Assembly (NCBI GenBank): GCA_900551855.1
Contig: URXM01000006.1
Location: 1 to 64,000 of the forward strand
Direction of reading: 5' to 3'
DNA length: 64,000 nt
From: an uncultured Eubacteriales bacterium
Lineage (GTDB): Bacteria; Bacillota; Clostridia; Christensenellales; UBA1242
A program made the position numbers and the translations under genes. The notes under the pieces were generated by a model. That model was given only the letters and a program-made list of their open reading frames with translations, searched no databases and had not been told where the DNA came from. Position 1 is the stretch's first letter. Every line of letters begins with the position of its first letter. Shown piece by piece: positions 26,958 through 35,560 of this stretch.

Positions 26958-28085
26958 TTAACCTACAACTTCAACAGTGTCATCTTTCTTTTGACTGGTT
27001 GTGTTGTTTGAAATTTTCTTTCTTTTTCTTGGTCTATAAGCAATTGCCCAAAGTCCAGGAATGATGAAGATTGAAGAATAGAAACCTGAAAGGATTCCGA
27101 CTATAATTGGGAATGTAAATGTTCTAATATCAGTCACACCAATTACAGTAATCATAAATACCATAATAAATGTTGTGAATGTAGTCAATACAGAACGCAT
27201 CAACATATTTTTTACAGCATTGTTTGCAACTTGCTTGTTGCTTACTTTTTGATTTGATTGTCTTGCAACTTTCAAATCATCTCTCATTCTGTCAAATATG
27301 ATGATTGCATTGTTTACTGAATAACCCAAAATGGTTATAAGTGCAGCAATAAATGAAACATTTATTTGAATACGGCAAATCAACATAACAGAAGAAGTGA
27401 TCAAAATGTCGTGCATAAGTCCCAAAATTGCAGCCATACCACTTGTGAATTCAAAACGGAATGCAACATAGATCAAAATCAAAACCACTGCAACAATCAA
27501 AGCAATAAATGATTTCATAACAAGTTCGGCACTTGCACTGGCAGTAGTAACCCCACCATTTGTCACAAATCCTGCTTGATCAAGATTTTCAAGTTCTTCA
27601 AAAGTTGTGTCAGAATCAACATATCCAAATGCTTTCAACAAAGCAAGTTGAATATCATCATTTATTTGTTCAATTTCACTTTCTTCTTTTGAATTGTCGT
27701 TTTGATATTTGATGATAACAGCACTTTCTTCATTCAATCCCAAATCAGTGTTTGAAATAGTAGTTTTTTGAATTGTATTGATAGAAAGTCCATATTCTTT
27801 CAAAACTGTATTGATTTTTGATTCAAGTTTACCCATATCAGTGTCAAGGTCGTATGAAGTATATTCTTCATAAGTGCCTTCTGAGTTTGTGTAAATGGTC
27901 ATATTTGAGCCACCTGTGAAGTCAATACCAAGATTGAAACCAAGTGTGCACAACATAACAGCCCCTACTACAATGATAAGAATTGGAGCAATCAAAAACC
28001 ATTTCATATTTTTGCAGAAGTCGAATTTAGAATTTTCGATTCTTTCATCAACAGATAATCTAGTTTTTTTCTTAAATTTATTCAT
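26958..28085 (-). CDS. secF: Protein translocase subunit SecF
   Basis: This 375-residue membrane protein has TM1 (about residues 29-52) ending in the family motif GIDFTGGS, a periplasmic-side P1 domain with about 130 residues outside the membrane, and five further TM segments holding GYSVNNAIIIFDRMRDD and the NMLMRSVLTTFTTF region. SecF with SecD draws exported proteins across the membrane using the proton gradient. The ATG overlaps the secD stop by 8 nt, so the two are translationally coupled. Length is somewhat above the typical 300-320, because of the extended P1 region and a basic C-terminal tail. Confidence 0.93.
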   Translation of the reverse strand: MNKFKKKTRLSVDERIENSKFDFCKNMKWFLIAPILIIVVGAVMLCTLGFNLGIDFTGGSNMTIYTNSEGTYEEYTSYDLDTDMGKLESKINTVLKEYGLSINTIQKTTISNTDLGLNEESAVIIKYQNDNSKEESEIEQINDDIQLALLKAFGYVDSDTTFEELENLDQAGFVTNGGVTTASASAELVMKSFIALIVAVVLILIYVAFRFEFTSGMAAILGLMHDILITSSVMLICRIQINVSFIAALITILGYSVNNAIIIFDRMRDDLKVARQSNQKVSNKQVANNAVKNMLMRSVLTTFTTFIMVFMITVIGVTDIRTFTFPIIVGILSGFYSSIFIIPGLWAIAYRPRKRKKISNNTTSQKKDDTVEVVG

Positions 28086-29436
28086 TTGCCTGCCCTCCTA
28101 CGATTGCCTCTTCATTTTCTTTGAAATGTCTAACTTGTTTAGGCAAATGAAGTTTTTTAGCTTTAACGCTGTTGAGTGGAAGATACCATTTTACGAGATA
28201 TCTCAAGATAACCAAGTTCATAAACATTGAAAGAACAATACCAATCAAAAGAGTTATAGCAAAACCTTGAATTGATGCAGTTCCCAAAATGTAAAGAACA
28301 ATAGCAGTCAAAATTGTTGTAATATTACTATCAAAAATTGGCCAGAATGCACGTTTAAATCCAGTCTTTACAGAAAGAGGTATTTTCTTTCCAGAACGAT
28401 ATTCTTCTCTTGTTCTTTCAAAAATGATAACTGTTCCGTCAACTGCCATACCGATACTCAAAATGATACCAGCGATACCAGGCAAAGTAAGTTGAACAAA
28501 TGGAATAGCTTGCAAGAAGAACAACATCAAAACAACATACATTACCAAAGCGAAAGATGCAAGAAGACCGAAATCTCCATATCTCCACCAGAGCAAGACC
28601 ATAATCAAAATCATACCAATGGCCCCACCGATGATGGCATATTTAAGAGCTTCACTTCCAAGCGTTGCAGAGATAACATTGCTTTCAATAAGATCCAATT
28701 GAACATTGAAAGTTCCACTCATAATTTGAAGAGCATAACTTTCTGCATCATCATAAGATTTAAAACTTCCAGAAATGAAAGTAGACCCCCCAGTGATTTT
28801 GCTTTCACAAGTTAATTGTTGGAACAAATTGTCAGAACTGATGTCTCCCAAATAAACATAGATTTTTTGAGAACCATTTGCAGCACTTTCAGTCAAATTT
28901 GCAAACTTGTCAGCACCCTCAGATGTAAACTTCAATGAAACACCGTATTCATAATTTCCTTCACTGTTTTTTTGATAAGAAACTTGAACATCTTCAATGT
29001 CTGTCCCAGTGATTTGAGCTTCGCCATTTTCTTCCAAAGTCATATAGAGAGGTTGAGGTTCTCCAATCAAATTGAAAATTTCGTTTGAATCAGTAACAGA
29101 AGGAACTTCAATTCTTATTTTAGTTCCACCCTGTCTTTGGATTGTAGCTTCTGAATATTCAGCTGTAATAACAGATTCCAATCTTGTAACAGTGGCATCT
29201 ATTGCAGTGTCCAAATTTTGAGTGTTGCTGTCTTTTGAAAGAGAACAATCATAGACAACAGAAATACCACCTGCAATGTCCAACCCAAGAGAAATTGAAT
29301 TGGCAAAACCATTGTAGGTGAAAGATGTAAATGGAACATTAAAACTGCAAACAGATAAAACAATTCCAAGAATGGTAATAACAACCATAGCAACAAAATT
29401 GATTATGGAATTCTTTTTAACTCTACTTCTAGCCAT
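28078..29436 (-). CDS. secD: Protein translocase subunit SecD
   Basis: This 452-residue membrane protein has TM1 (about 12-32), then the SecD motif LGLDIAGGISVVYD, a P1 domain with the P1-base repeat (VTRLESVITAEYSEATIQRQG; KIRIEVPSV), a GSFKSYDDAESYALQIMSGT linker, and a five-TM bundle with GMAVDGTVIIFERTREE. Its length is normal for clostridial SecD. It is separate from secF but overlaps it. A good promoter lies directly upstream (29498-29526), so secDF is not simply read from yajC. Confidence 0.93.
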   Translation of the reverse strand: MARSRVKKNSIINFVAMVVITILGIVLSVCSFNVPFTSFTYNGFANSISLGLDIAGGISVVYDCSLSKDSNTQNLDTAIDATVTRLESVITAEYSEATIQRQGGTKIRIEVPSVTDSNEIFNLIGEPQPLYMTLEENGEAQITGTDIEDVQVSYQKNSEGNYEYGVSLKFTSEGADKFANLTESAANGSQKIYVYLGDISSDNLFQQLTCESKITGGSTFISGSFKSYDDAESYALQIMSGTFNVQLDLIESNVISATLGSEALKYAIIGGAIGMILIMVLLWWRYGDFGLLASFALVMYVVLMLFFLQAIPFVQLTLPGIAGIILSIGMAVDGTVIIFERTREEYRSGKKIPLSVKTGFKRAFWPIFDSNITTILTAIVLYILGTASIQGFAITLLIGIVLSMFMNLVILRYLVKWYLPLNSVKAKKLHLPKQVRHFKENEEAIVGGQANE

Positions 29437-29497
29437 TACTTCCCCTTAATTTCTACATATAAATTTGATAAATAATTTTAGATAAATTACCTTGTTT

Positions 29498-29526
29498 AGT
29501 ATAATACATTAAGGGACTTATGTCAA
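29498..29526 (-). promoter_or_regulatory. secDF promoter
   Basis: On the minus strand TTGACA (29526-29521), a 17-nt spacer and TATACT (29503-29498) lie about 60 nt ahead of the secD start. Near-consensus for the housekeeping sigma factor. Confidence 0.75.
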
Positions 29527-29535
29527 TTAAAAAGA

Positions 29536-29943
29536 CTACTTTTTTTTCAAATTAACACAAATGATACCACATATAGCACCAATGACGCTTCCAAAGACAA
29601 TATCGTTTAAAAAAGTGCGATCAAAACAGAAAGTCCCATCTAAAATTGAAAACACCAAAAATGCCAAAATAGTGAAAAACAGACCAATCAAAAAGCCATT
29701 TAAAAGACCCATTTCTTTGTGTTTTTTAAGTCCAATAAACACCCCAAAAAAGATGCTTACACCTTTGATAACTTGATTGACTGGTGCGATTATTTTGTCG
29801 GAAATGTTTGTAAATCTAAGAATAAAAGCAAAAAGCAAAATTCCCACCAAAGCAACACCAAGCCCCACCAACACGCCTTTCAAAACACTCAAAAAAAGAC
29901 CACTTGAAAAGCTTTTTTCACTTTTAGATGTTTTCAATTTCAT
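29536..29943 (-). CDS. TIGR04086/DUF3792-type membrane protein
   Basis: This 135-residue protein has four hydrophobic segments (about 17-43, 59-72, 83-103 and 112-132) and ends CVNLKKK. Pattern and neighbourhood match the YrzE / TIGR04086 family, which is commonly found beside yajC and secDF in Firmicutes. Function unknown; a link to protein export is suggested only by gene order. It lies between yajC and secDF; a terminator after yajC means it probably uses its own promoter. Confidence 0.75.
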   Translation of the reverse strand: MKLKTSKSEKSFSSGLFLSVLKGVLVGLGVALVGILLFAFILRFTNISDKIIAPVNQVIKGVSIFFGVFIGLKKHKEMGLLNGFLIGLFFTILAFLVFSILDGTFCFDRTFLNDIVFGSVIGAICGIICVNLKKK

Positions 29944-30046
29944 TATTGCCTCCCTGCCATTTTTTAAACATTGGACATACTGTTTTAAGATAGAATATCT
30001 TATGCAGTCTGTTTAGCAATAATGACAAAGAAAATAGACAATAAAA

Positions 30047-30077
30047 AAAACACAAATGTGTTTTGCATTTGTGTTTT
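30047..30077 (-). terminator. yajC terminator
   Basis: Stem AAAACACAAATG / CATTTGTGTTTT with a 7-nt loop, overlapping the yajC stop and followed on the minus strand by T-rich sequence. Confidence 0.8.
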
Positions 30078-30606
30078 ATTTTTTGCTTTTAGCCTTAGGT
30101 TTTTCCTCTTTTGTTTCTGCTGTTTTTTCTTCAGCTTTTGCTTCAACAACTGGAGCTGATTCTTCTTGAGGCTCAACCTTTTCTTTTTTATCTTTCTTGT
30201 TCTTCTTTGCTTCTTTTTTTGCTTGTTCTTCTTCCAAAGCCTTACGCTCAGCTTCTGCCTTTGCTTCAGCTTCTTTTTTGAGTTCTGCTTCGCTCTTAAA
30301 CACTGTGTAAATTGCATAAGCATCAACACTCAAATAACTCTTGTTTTTTCCACCAGTTTCAAGCACGACAACTTTTTGTGAGTCGTCAAATTTAAGTTCG
30401 ACAATAGTTCCATAAACACCACTTGTTGTCAAAACCTTGTCTCCAACCTTCAAAGAATTGGTTTGTTCTTGAACTTTTTGAGTCTCTCTCTTGTTTCTAG
30501 CATTCATCATAATAGGAAGAGCAATCAAAAGCAAAACAACGATAGCAATCAAAACATAATTCCAGATTCCAGTTGTAGCACTGCCTTCAAGCAACATACT
30601 GCTCAT
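30076..30606 (-). CDS. yajC: Preprotein translocase accessory subunit YajC
   Basis: This 176-residue protein has a single TM helix (about 15-34, WNYVLIAIVVLLLIALPIMM), then the conserved YajC core with NSLKVGDKVLTTSGVYGTIVEL and VLETGG, the SH3-like cytoplasmic domain. YajC associates with SecDF in the holotranslocon. The C-terminal 70 residues are a Lys/Glu/Ala-rich coiled or disordered tail; typical YajC is only 85-110 residues. The ATG at 30606 has AAGGAG upstream and follows the small peptide ORF by 15 nt. Confidence 0.9.
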   Translation of the reverse strand: MSSMLLEGSATTGIWNYVLIAIVVLLLIALPIMMNARNKRETQKVQEQTNSLKVGDKVLTTSGVYGTIVELKFDDSQKVVVLETGGKNKSYLSVDAYAIYTVFKSEAELKKEAEAKAEAERKALEEEQAKKEAKKNKKDKKEKVEPQEESAPVVEAKAEEKTAETKEEKPKAKSKK

Positions 30607-30621
30607 AACAAAATCTCCTTT

Positions 30622-30696
30622 TTATTTGAAATAAAAGCCCAACATTAAGGCCATGAATATTACCCCCAAAGGTAGTATCAATTCATTTATTCCCAT
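30622..30696 (-). CDS. 24-residue membrane peptide ORF upstream of yajC
   Basis: An ATG at 30696 preceded by AAAAGGAG (9-nt spacing) opens a frame of 24 codons ending TAA at 30622. The product is MGINELILPLG followed by a hydrophobic run and ending GFYFK, i.e. a single short membrane helix with a basic last residue. The yajC SD lies immediately after the stop. A good promoter lies 30 nt upstream (30730-30758), so the peptide is the first frame of the yajC transcript. It may be a small membrane protein of the translocon or a leader peptide that senses export. Family unknown to me. Confidence 0.55.
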   Translation of the reverse strand: MGINELILPLGVIFMALMLGFYFK

Positions 30697-30729
30697 TTAA
30701 GTGAACTCCTTTTAAGATATTACCATAAC

Positions 30730-30758
30730 ATAGTAGCATATTCCAAACAAAAATTCAA
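30730..30758 (-). promoter_or_regulatory. yajC operon promoter
   Basis: On the minus strand TTGAAT (30758-30753), a 17-nt spacer and TACTAT (30735-30730), with TGC before the -10 giving an extended -10. It lies just upstream of the membrane peptide ORF. Confidence 0.65.
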
Positions 30759-30789
30759 TATTGTTTACGAAAAATATGTTATTTTGTCA

Positions 30790-32526
30790 TTAAAATTTTT
30801 TAGATTTAACTTCATCTTTAAGTCTGGCAATAAAGTCATCAAGTTTAAGACCTGATGCATTTTCAAAACCACGACCACGAATAGAAATTGTGTTGTTCTT
30901 TTCTTCTTCATCTCCAACAATGATAAGATAAGGTATTTTCATAGAAAGAGCTTCACGGATCTTATATCCAATCTTTTCGTTTCTGTCATCAAGTTCAACT
31001 CTTATGCCTTCATCAAAAAGAGTATCTTTGATTTTCTTAGCATAATCATTGTTTCTGTCTGTCAAAGTTAAAACCTTAACTTGAACAGGAGCGAGCCAAA
31101 GTGGGAAAGCACCTGCAAAGTGTTCAATCAAAATACCCAAAAATCTTTCCAAAGATCCATAAATAACTCTGTGGATCATAATTGGGCGATGTTTTTCACC
31201 ATCTTCGCCAACATATTCAAGTTCAAAGCGTTGTGGAAGTTGGAAGTCAAGTTGAATAGTTCCGCATTGCCAAGTTCTTCCGATAGCATCTGTCAAATGG
31301 AAGTCAATCTTTGGTCCATAGAAAGCACCATCGCCTTCATTGATCACATAATCAAGTCCAAGTTCGTCAAGAGCGTCTTTCAAAGCGTTTGTTGCCATTT
31401 CCCAATCTTCATCACTTCCCATACTGTTGTCAGGACGAGTAGAAAGTTCTACATGATACTTAAATTTGAATGTCTTGTAAACTTCATCAATAAGTGAAAC
31501 AACATTTTTGATTTCGCCTTTGATTTGACTTGGAGTCATAAAGATGTGAGCATCATCTTGTGTGAAGCAACGAACTCTCATAAGTCCACCAAGTTCGCCT
31601 GATTTTTCGTGTCTGTGAACAAGACCAAGTTCGCCAAGTCTTAAAGGCAAATCACGATAAGAATGTGGAGAGTTTTTGTAAACCAAAATTCCACCTGGGC
31701 AGTTCATAGGTTTGATAGCAAAATCAACATCATCGATTTTTGTTGTATACATATTGTCTTTATAGTGATCCCAGTGCCCTGAAGTTTCCCAAAGATGACG
31801 AGAAAGCATTATAGGTGTTGAAATTTCATCATAACCTGCTTTTCTGTGAATTTCGTGCCAATAATCAATCAAAAGATTTCTAACAATCATTCCGTTTGGA
31901 AGATAGAATGGAAATCCTGGACCTTCTGGAGAAATCATGAAAAGTTTAAGTTCCTTTCCAAGTTTTCTGTGATCTCTCTTCTTTGCTTCTTCAAGCATAG
32001 TGATATGTTCGTTTAATTGCTTTTTGTCAGGATAAGCATAAACATAAACTCTTTGAAGCATTTTGTTCTTTTCGTTTCCTCTCCAATATGCTCCATTTAC
32101 AGAGTGAATCTTAAAAGCATAGTTTTGCAAATTCTTACTGCTTTCAACATGAGGTCCACTGCAAAGGTCAAAGAAGTCATCGCCTGTATAATACAAAGAT
32201 ATAACAGCTTCTTTTGGAAGTTCGTTGATGATTTCTGTTTTATATTCGTTTCCTTTAAAAAGTTTCAAAGCTTCTTCTCTTGAAACTTCTTTTCTTACAA
32301 AAGGTTCTCCCTTGTTGATGATTTCCTTCATCTTCTTTTCAATGGCAGGAAAATGATCTGGTGTCAATTGTTCGTCCAAATCAACATCATAATAAAAACC
32401 ATCTTCAATCGCTGGTCCTATTGTAAGTTTTGTGCTTGGGTAAAGCTGCATCAAAGCTTTTGCCAAAATGTGCGCAAGAGAATGTCTTGCTCTGTGTAAT
32501 TTTTCATCTTTTTCAATAATTTCCAT
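30790..32526 (-). CDS. thrS: Threonyl-tRNA synthetase lacking the TGS domain
   Basis: This 578-residue class II synthetase charges tRNA-Thr. The editing domain starts almost at the N terminus, with RHSLAH (HxxxH) and CSGPH, which clear mischarged Ser. The catalytic core has MNCPGG (Zn Cys), RCFTQDDAHIF (motif 2 and Zn His) and IHRVIYGSLERF (motif 3). The anticodon-binding domain follows (LAPVQVKVLTL, RNEKIGYKIREA). Standard bacterial ThrRS is about 640 residues with an N-terminal TGS domain of about 60; here that domain is absent. The ATG at 32526 has AAGGAG upstream, and the T-box terminator ends just before, so no room is left for it. Confidence 0.93.
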   Translation of the reverse strand: MEIIEKDEKLHRARHSLAHILAKALMQLYPSTKLTIGPAIEDGFYYDVDLDEQLTPDHFPAIEKKMKEIINKGEPFVRKEVSREEALKLFKGNEYKTEIINELPKEAVISLYYTGDDFFDLCSGPHVESSKNLQNYAFKIHSVNGAYWRGNEKNKMLQRVYVYAYPDKKQLNEHITMLEEAKKRDHRKLGKELKLFMISPEGPGFPFYLPNGMIVRNLLIDYWHEIHRKAGYDEISTPIMLSRHLWETSGHWDHYKDNMYTTKIDDVDFAIKPMNCPGGILVYKNSPHSYRDLPLRLGELGLVHRHEKSGELGGLMRVRCFTQDDAHIFMTPSQIKGEIKNVVSLIDEVYKTFKFKYHVELSTRPDNSMGSDEDWEMATNALKDALDELGLDYVINEGDGAFYGPKIDFHLTDAIGRTWQCGTIQLDFQLPQRFELEYVGEDGEKHRPIMIHRVIYGSLERFLGILIEHFAGAFPLWLAPVQVKVLTLTDRNNDYAKKIKDTLFDEGIRVELDDRNEKIGYKIREALSMKIPYLIIVGDEEEKNNTISIRGRGFENASGLKLDDFIARLKDEVKSKKF

Positions 32527-32559
32527 TTCAAATTCTCCTTTTGTTCTTGCATTTGAAAA

Positions 32560-32774
32560 CAAAAAAATCGTTCTCAAAAACAAGATTAACTTGAATTTAA
32601 GGACGATTTAACAACCGTGGTTCCACCTTAATTGCACACAAATGTGTGCCACTCTTTTTAAGTGTGTATCTTCAAACATAAAAGTGGTTTCATTTTTGAT
32701 ATGCTAAGATTTTTCACCAACCAATCTTTCTCTGAGCGCAAGTTTTCAAAAACTACTTGTCTTTTACTAAATAC
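32560..32774 (-). promoter_or_regulatory. T-box riboswitch controlling thrS (Thr specifier)
   Basis: On the minus strand the leader shows Stem I marks (CAGAGAAAG and GGTTGGTGAAAAATC), a candidate specifier codon ACC for Thr at 32688-32686, a Stem III hairpin (GCACACAAATGTGTGC), the conserved T-box GGTGGAACCACGG at 32627-32615 that pairs with the tRNA NCCA end, and a downstream terminator (AAATCGT / ACGATTT with T run, 32610-32561). Uncharged tRNA-Thr should stabilise the antiterminator and switch thrS on. Confidence 0.9.
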
Positions 32775-32780
32775 GCAAAC

Positions 32781-32810
32781 ATTATACACCACATCAATTT
32801 TAAATGTCAA
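32781..32810 (-). promoter_or_regulatory. thrS T-box leader promoter
   Basis: TTGACA (32810-32805), an 18-nt spacer and TATAAT (32786-32781) on the minus strand, placing the start of the T-box leader near 32774. Confidence 0.8.
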
Positions 32811-32877
32811 GAAATTTGCAAAAATTTTCATTCGACAAAAACGGACAAAATAGGAAAAATTCTCACCGAAAACAATC

Positions 32878-32905
32878 TTGACACAGAAACAGCAGATGCT
32901 ATAAT
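32878..32905 (+). promoter_or_regulatory. Promoter of the 100-residue protein gene
   Basis: TTGACA (32878-32883), 16-nt spacer and TATAAT (32900-32905), about 38 nt ahead of the ATG. It points away from the thrS promoter. Confidence 0.8.
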
Positions 32906-32942
32906 AGACTTCGCTTTTATCACAACAAAAAGGAGAAAAAAT

Positions 32943-33245
32943 ATGATAAACAAAAACAGCACAGCAAAAGTAGAATTGGAAGATTATGTTTTGCCAGAAG
33001 AAAAACCAACAATCGTAAAGAATAAAGAAGAAAACAAGCAAACCGACAATGATTTGTCTATGACAATCAGTTCTTTAAAAATTCTTGCCACACAAAACAA
33101 CACCGACCTTTTGAGTTTGATTTTAAATCAAAATTCTGAAAGAATCATTTCTCATCTTGAAGAAAAAGGAAACACACAATTTGCAAACTTCCTTAAAAAC
33201 TTCATAAAGATAGATCAAAAAACAACTCCAATTCGAGAATTATAA
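32943..33245 (+). CDS. Small acidic/polar protein, function unknown
   Basis: This 100-residue protein starts at the ATG at 32943 with AAAAGGAG upstream and a consensus promoter; a longer in-frame extension would run through that promoter and is rejected. The N-terminal half is charged and probably disordered (KVELEDYVLPEEKP, NKEENKQTDND). The C-terminal half looks helical (MTISSLKILA, LLSLILNQNSERIISHLEEKG, FANFLKNFIKI). No signal peptide or known domain. The strong promoter and terminator argue for a well-expressed gene. It is head-to-head with thrS. Confidence 0.65.
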   Translation: MINKNSTAKVELEDYVLPEEKPTIVKNKEENKQTDNDLSMTISSLKILATQNNTDLLSLILNQNSERIISHLEEKGNTQFANFLKNFIKIDQKTTPIREL

Positions 33246-33261
33246 AAATTTGCTAAAAAAT

Positions 33262-33296
33262 AAAAGATAATGAATTTAATTTCACTATCTTTTTTT
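33262..33296 (+). terminator. Terminator of the 100-residue protein gene
   Basis: Stem AAAGATA-TGAA / TTCA-TATCTTT with one mismatch, followed by a run of T on the plus strand. Confidence 0.7.
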
Positions 33297-33324
33297 ATTG
33301 TATATAATATTTTTTACTTATTTT

Positions 33325-34101
33325 CTATTTCAAAACTGAAAATTTGTCAATTTTTTGCATATTTTTGTTGTAGCAAACATTTACTCTCTCTTCAAAAATT
33401 CTGCTCAAAAATCCAGCAGTGTTGTCATCACTTCGACAAAACAAATTTATTTTTTTAGGGCAAAGTTCTATCAAAGATGAAACAAGCCCCTCCTTCGACA
33501 AACTTTCATAAGCACAATCATCTTGAGAATTTTGTGGAGTAATGAAATAACCATTGTCATCTTCAAAAACATTGATTTCTTCTTCACAAACTTCCAAATT
33601 GTCTATCAAAAATTTCAACAAATCAAAAAACGCTTCATTGCTGACAAGATAATCGCTATTTTCATTTGCAAGCGAAATAAGTTCTGCCCATTTTTCTCTC
33701 AATGCTTTAAGTTTGAAAAAATAAAACGAGTCCAAATGCAAATTCTTGTCCAAAACCAAGTTTTTGCTAATAATATAAAAATCGGTTTCTTTGTCAAAAT
33801 TTATCAACGCTTTCTTAAAAGCCATCAAACTCATCTTTTCGTGCAACGGCAATCTCAAATTTTCCGTCAAAAATCTGTCTTTATAAAAATTGCTTACAAC
33901 TTTTATCACACATCTTTCGATGATGGCTCTTATTCTTGTTTTTTCATTTTCTGGACAACCTATCAAAATGTAAAAGTTGTCAAACTCTTCATAACAAGTC
34001 ACAACAGCACCAAATTCTGCTGTTTGTGCTTTTAATGTTTGATAGATAAATTTTGCTATTTCAACATTTTTAGAGCTGACAGAAATAGAAAGTTCCCACA
34101 T
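33325..34101 (-). CDS. ytxC: YtxC-like sporulation family protein
   Basis: This 258-residue protein fits the YtxC family (PF08812 pattern). The middle has the helix FYFFKLKALREKWAELISLANENSDY, followed by FFDLLKFLID and a beta end VNVFEDDNGYFI. Family members come from endospore formers; the function is undefined. In Bacillus subtilis ytxC is the direct neighbour of thrS, and here it is again upstream of thrS on the same strand, with one small opposite-strand gene between them, which supports the call. The long N-terminal region (about 110 residues) is less conserved. The ATG at 34101 has AAGGAG upstream. Confidence 0.68.
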   Translation of the reverse strand: MWELSISVSSKNVEIAKFIYQTLKAQTAEFGAVVTCYEEFDNFYILIGCPENEKTRIRAIIERCVIKVVSNFYKDRFLTENLRLPLHEKMSLMAFKKALINFDKETDFYIISKNLVLDKNLHLDSFYFFKLKALREKWAELISLANENSDYLVSNEAFFDLLKFLIDNLEVCEEEINVFEDDNGYFITPQNSQDDCAYESLSKEGLVSSLIELCPKKINLFCRSDDNTAGFLSRIFEERVNVCYNKNMQKIDKFSVLK

Positions 34102-34242
34102 AAAAACTCCTTACAAAAGATATTTTATGCAAGGACTTTAAAAATACTCAAAATTTTGTTTTTATTTTGTAAATATTCTTTTTTATTTGACTTTTAAATA
34201 AAATTTTAAGATAATTGAATTACAAAAGGAATAAGATAAAGT

Positions 34243-35064
34243 ATGAAGAAAAAATTGCCACTTTTATTGCTAATAATATTTGTGATACCAATTTTTGCAT
34301 TGTTTGGATGCAAAGATGTTTCTTCTTATGGAGTGGTTGTTTATTCAAGTGCTGGTATGTATGGTGCAGTTACTGGAAACGGAACTTACAAAGAAGGCTC
34401 AACCGTAACTCTTACAGCCACAACAAAACAAGGAAGCAGTTTTATATGCTGGGTATATCAAAATTCCACCCAACTTGAAAATGGTAGTGTATATAAAATT
34501 GACAACACAACAAACAGCGCCGAAAAGATTGAAAAAAGCACATTGACATTTGCAGCAAGTTCAACAACACAAGGTGCTTACACTGCAGTTTTCAGTGACA
34601 ATAAAATGATGTACACAAAACTTTCATCTTTGCGTATAACATCTACCCCTGATGCTGATGGCGAAGAAGACAATTTGGAAAAAGATCCAATAATGACCGC
34701 GACAATTTCAATTTTGCAAGGCAATTCTTCAACAAACCTTTCAAGTGTTTACCAAATTGAAAACGCAGAAATAAAAGATAATGTAAACATTGTTCCAGAA
34801 AACATAACAGAAGTTTTAAAACTCGAAACAAATCAAACAAAACATATAAGAGCAAACGCACAATTTGTTTATAATGAAAGAACAATCAGCATAACATTTA
34901 GAGCAGACATAAATTTCCAAACCAGCACAGATTGGATAAGCGGAAACAATTACAAATACAAAATTCAATATGCTGACGGAAATTACAAAATCATCTTCCA
35001 ATTCCAAGTTGCCACAGATCTAGCATACAATTTGGTTTTAAATTACGCAGCATTGGTTGCTTAA
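34243..35064 (+). CDS. Lipoprotein with divergent InlB B-repeat domain
   Basis: This 273-residue protein has a lipoprotein signal: MKKKLP, a hydrophobic core, lipobox ALFGC at residue 23. The next 90 residues match the divergent InlB B-repeat pattern: GAVTGNGTYKEGSTVTLTAT, FICWVYQN and YTAVF at the end. The rest is a beta-rich unknown domain (NYKIIFQFQVATDL). Probably a surface-exposed binding protein anchored to the membrane. Its domain type links it to the two surface proteins at 1-8590. Stand-alone gene with its own terminator. Confidence 0.8.
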   Translation: MKKKLPLLLLIIFVIPIFALFGCKDVSSYGVVVYSSAGMYGAVTGNGTYKEGSTVTLTATTKQGSSFICWVYQNSTQLENGSVYKIDNTTNSAEKIEKSTLTFAASSTTQGAYTAVFSDNKMMYTKLSSLRITSTPDADGEEDNLEKDPIMTATISILQGNSSTNLSSVYQIENAEIKDNVNIVPENITEVLKLETNQTKHIRANAQFVYNERTISITFRADINFQTSTDWISGNNYKYKIQYADGNYKIIFQFQVATDLAYNLVLNYAALVA

Positions 35065-35078
35065 ATTAAAAGACAATA

Positions 35079-35108
35079 AAAAAGTTCTATAGCAATTATA
35101 GAACTTTT
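35079..35108. terminator. Bidirectional terminator after the InlB-type lipoprotein
   Basis: Perfect stem AAAAGTTCTATA / TATAGAACTTTT with loop GCAAT, serving convergent genes on both sides. Confidence 0.82.
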
Positions 35109-35122
35109 ATTTTTTATCAATC

Positions 35123-35560
35123 TTATTTTGATTTTGTTTTGGAAACATTTTTCACAAACTCAACAATAAGGTCAGCAGTCTTTTCTTCTCCAATAGAACT
35201 GTCAACACACAAATCATAGTTGTTTGCATCACCAAATTCTTTTGAAGTTATGCTCTTATAATAATTTGCTCTTGATTTGTCAGATCTTTGAATGTTTTGC
35301 AAAGCTGTTTGCTCATCATCACCATACATTTCTTGAACCTTTTTGATTCTGTAATCCATTGGAGCATAAACAAACACGCTTACCAAATTTTTGTTGTCTC
35401 TCAAAACATAGTCAGACGCTCTTCCCACAATGACACAACTTCCCTTTGAAGCGATGTCTTTAATGACCTTTTCTTGTGCGTTTATAGCAATTTGAGCAAC
35501 ATCTGTAGAAAGATATAAATCATACAAAGCAGATTCTGATTTTTTTGAAAATTTTTTATT
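35123..35560 (-). pseudogene. 5'-truncated cytidylate-kinase-like gene
   Basis: The readable protein is about 134-145 residues and matches the C-terminal two thirds of cytidylate-kinase-like family proteins: QEKVIKDIASKGSCVIVGRASDYVL, VFVYAPMDYRIKK, SRANYYKSITSKEFGDANNYDLCVDSS. The N-terminal 60-70 residues, which carry the P-loop (ISREFGSGG type) in full-length relatives, are missing. The frame continues upstream without an ATG into A-rich sequence and meets the truA stop at 35566; the only start is TTG at 35527. There is no SD. I read this as a deletion remnant created at the truA junction. It should be unable to bind ATP even if translated. Confidence 0.75.
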
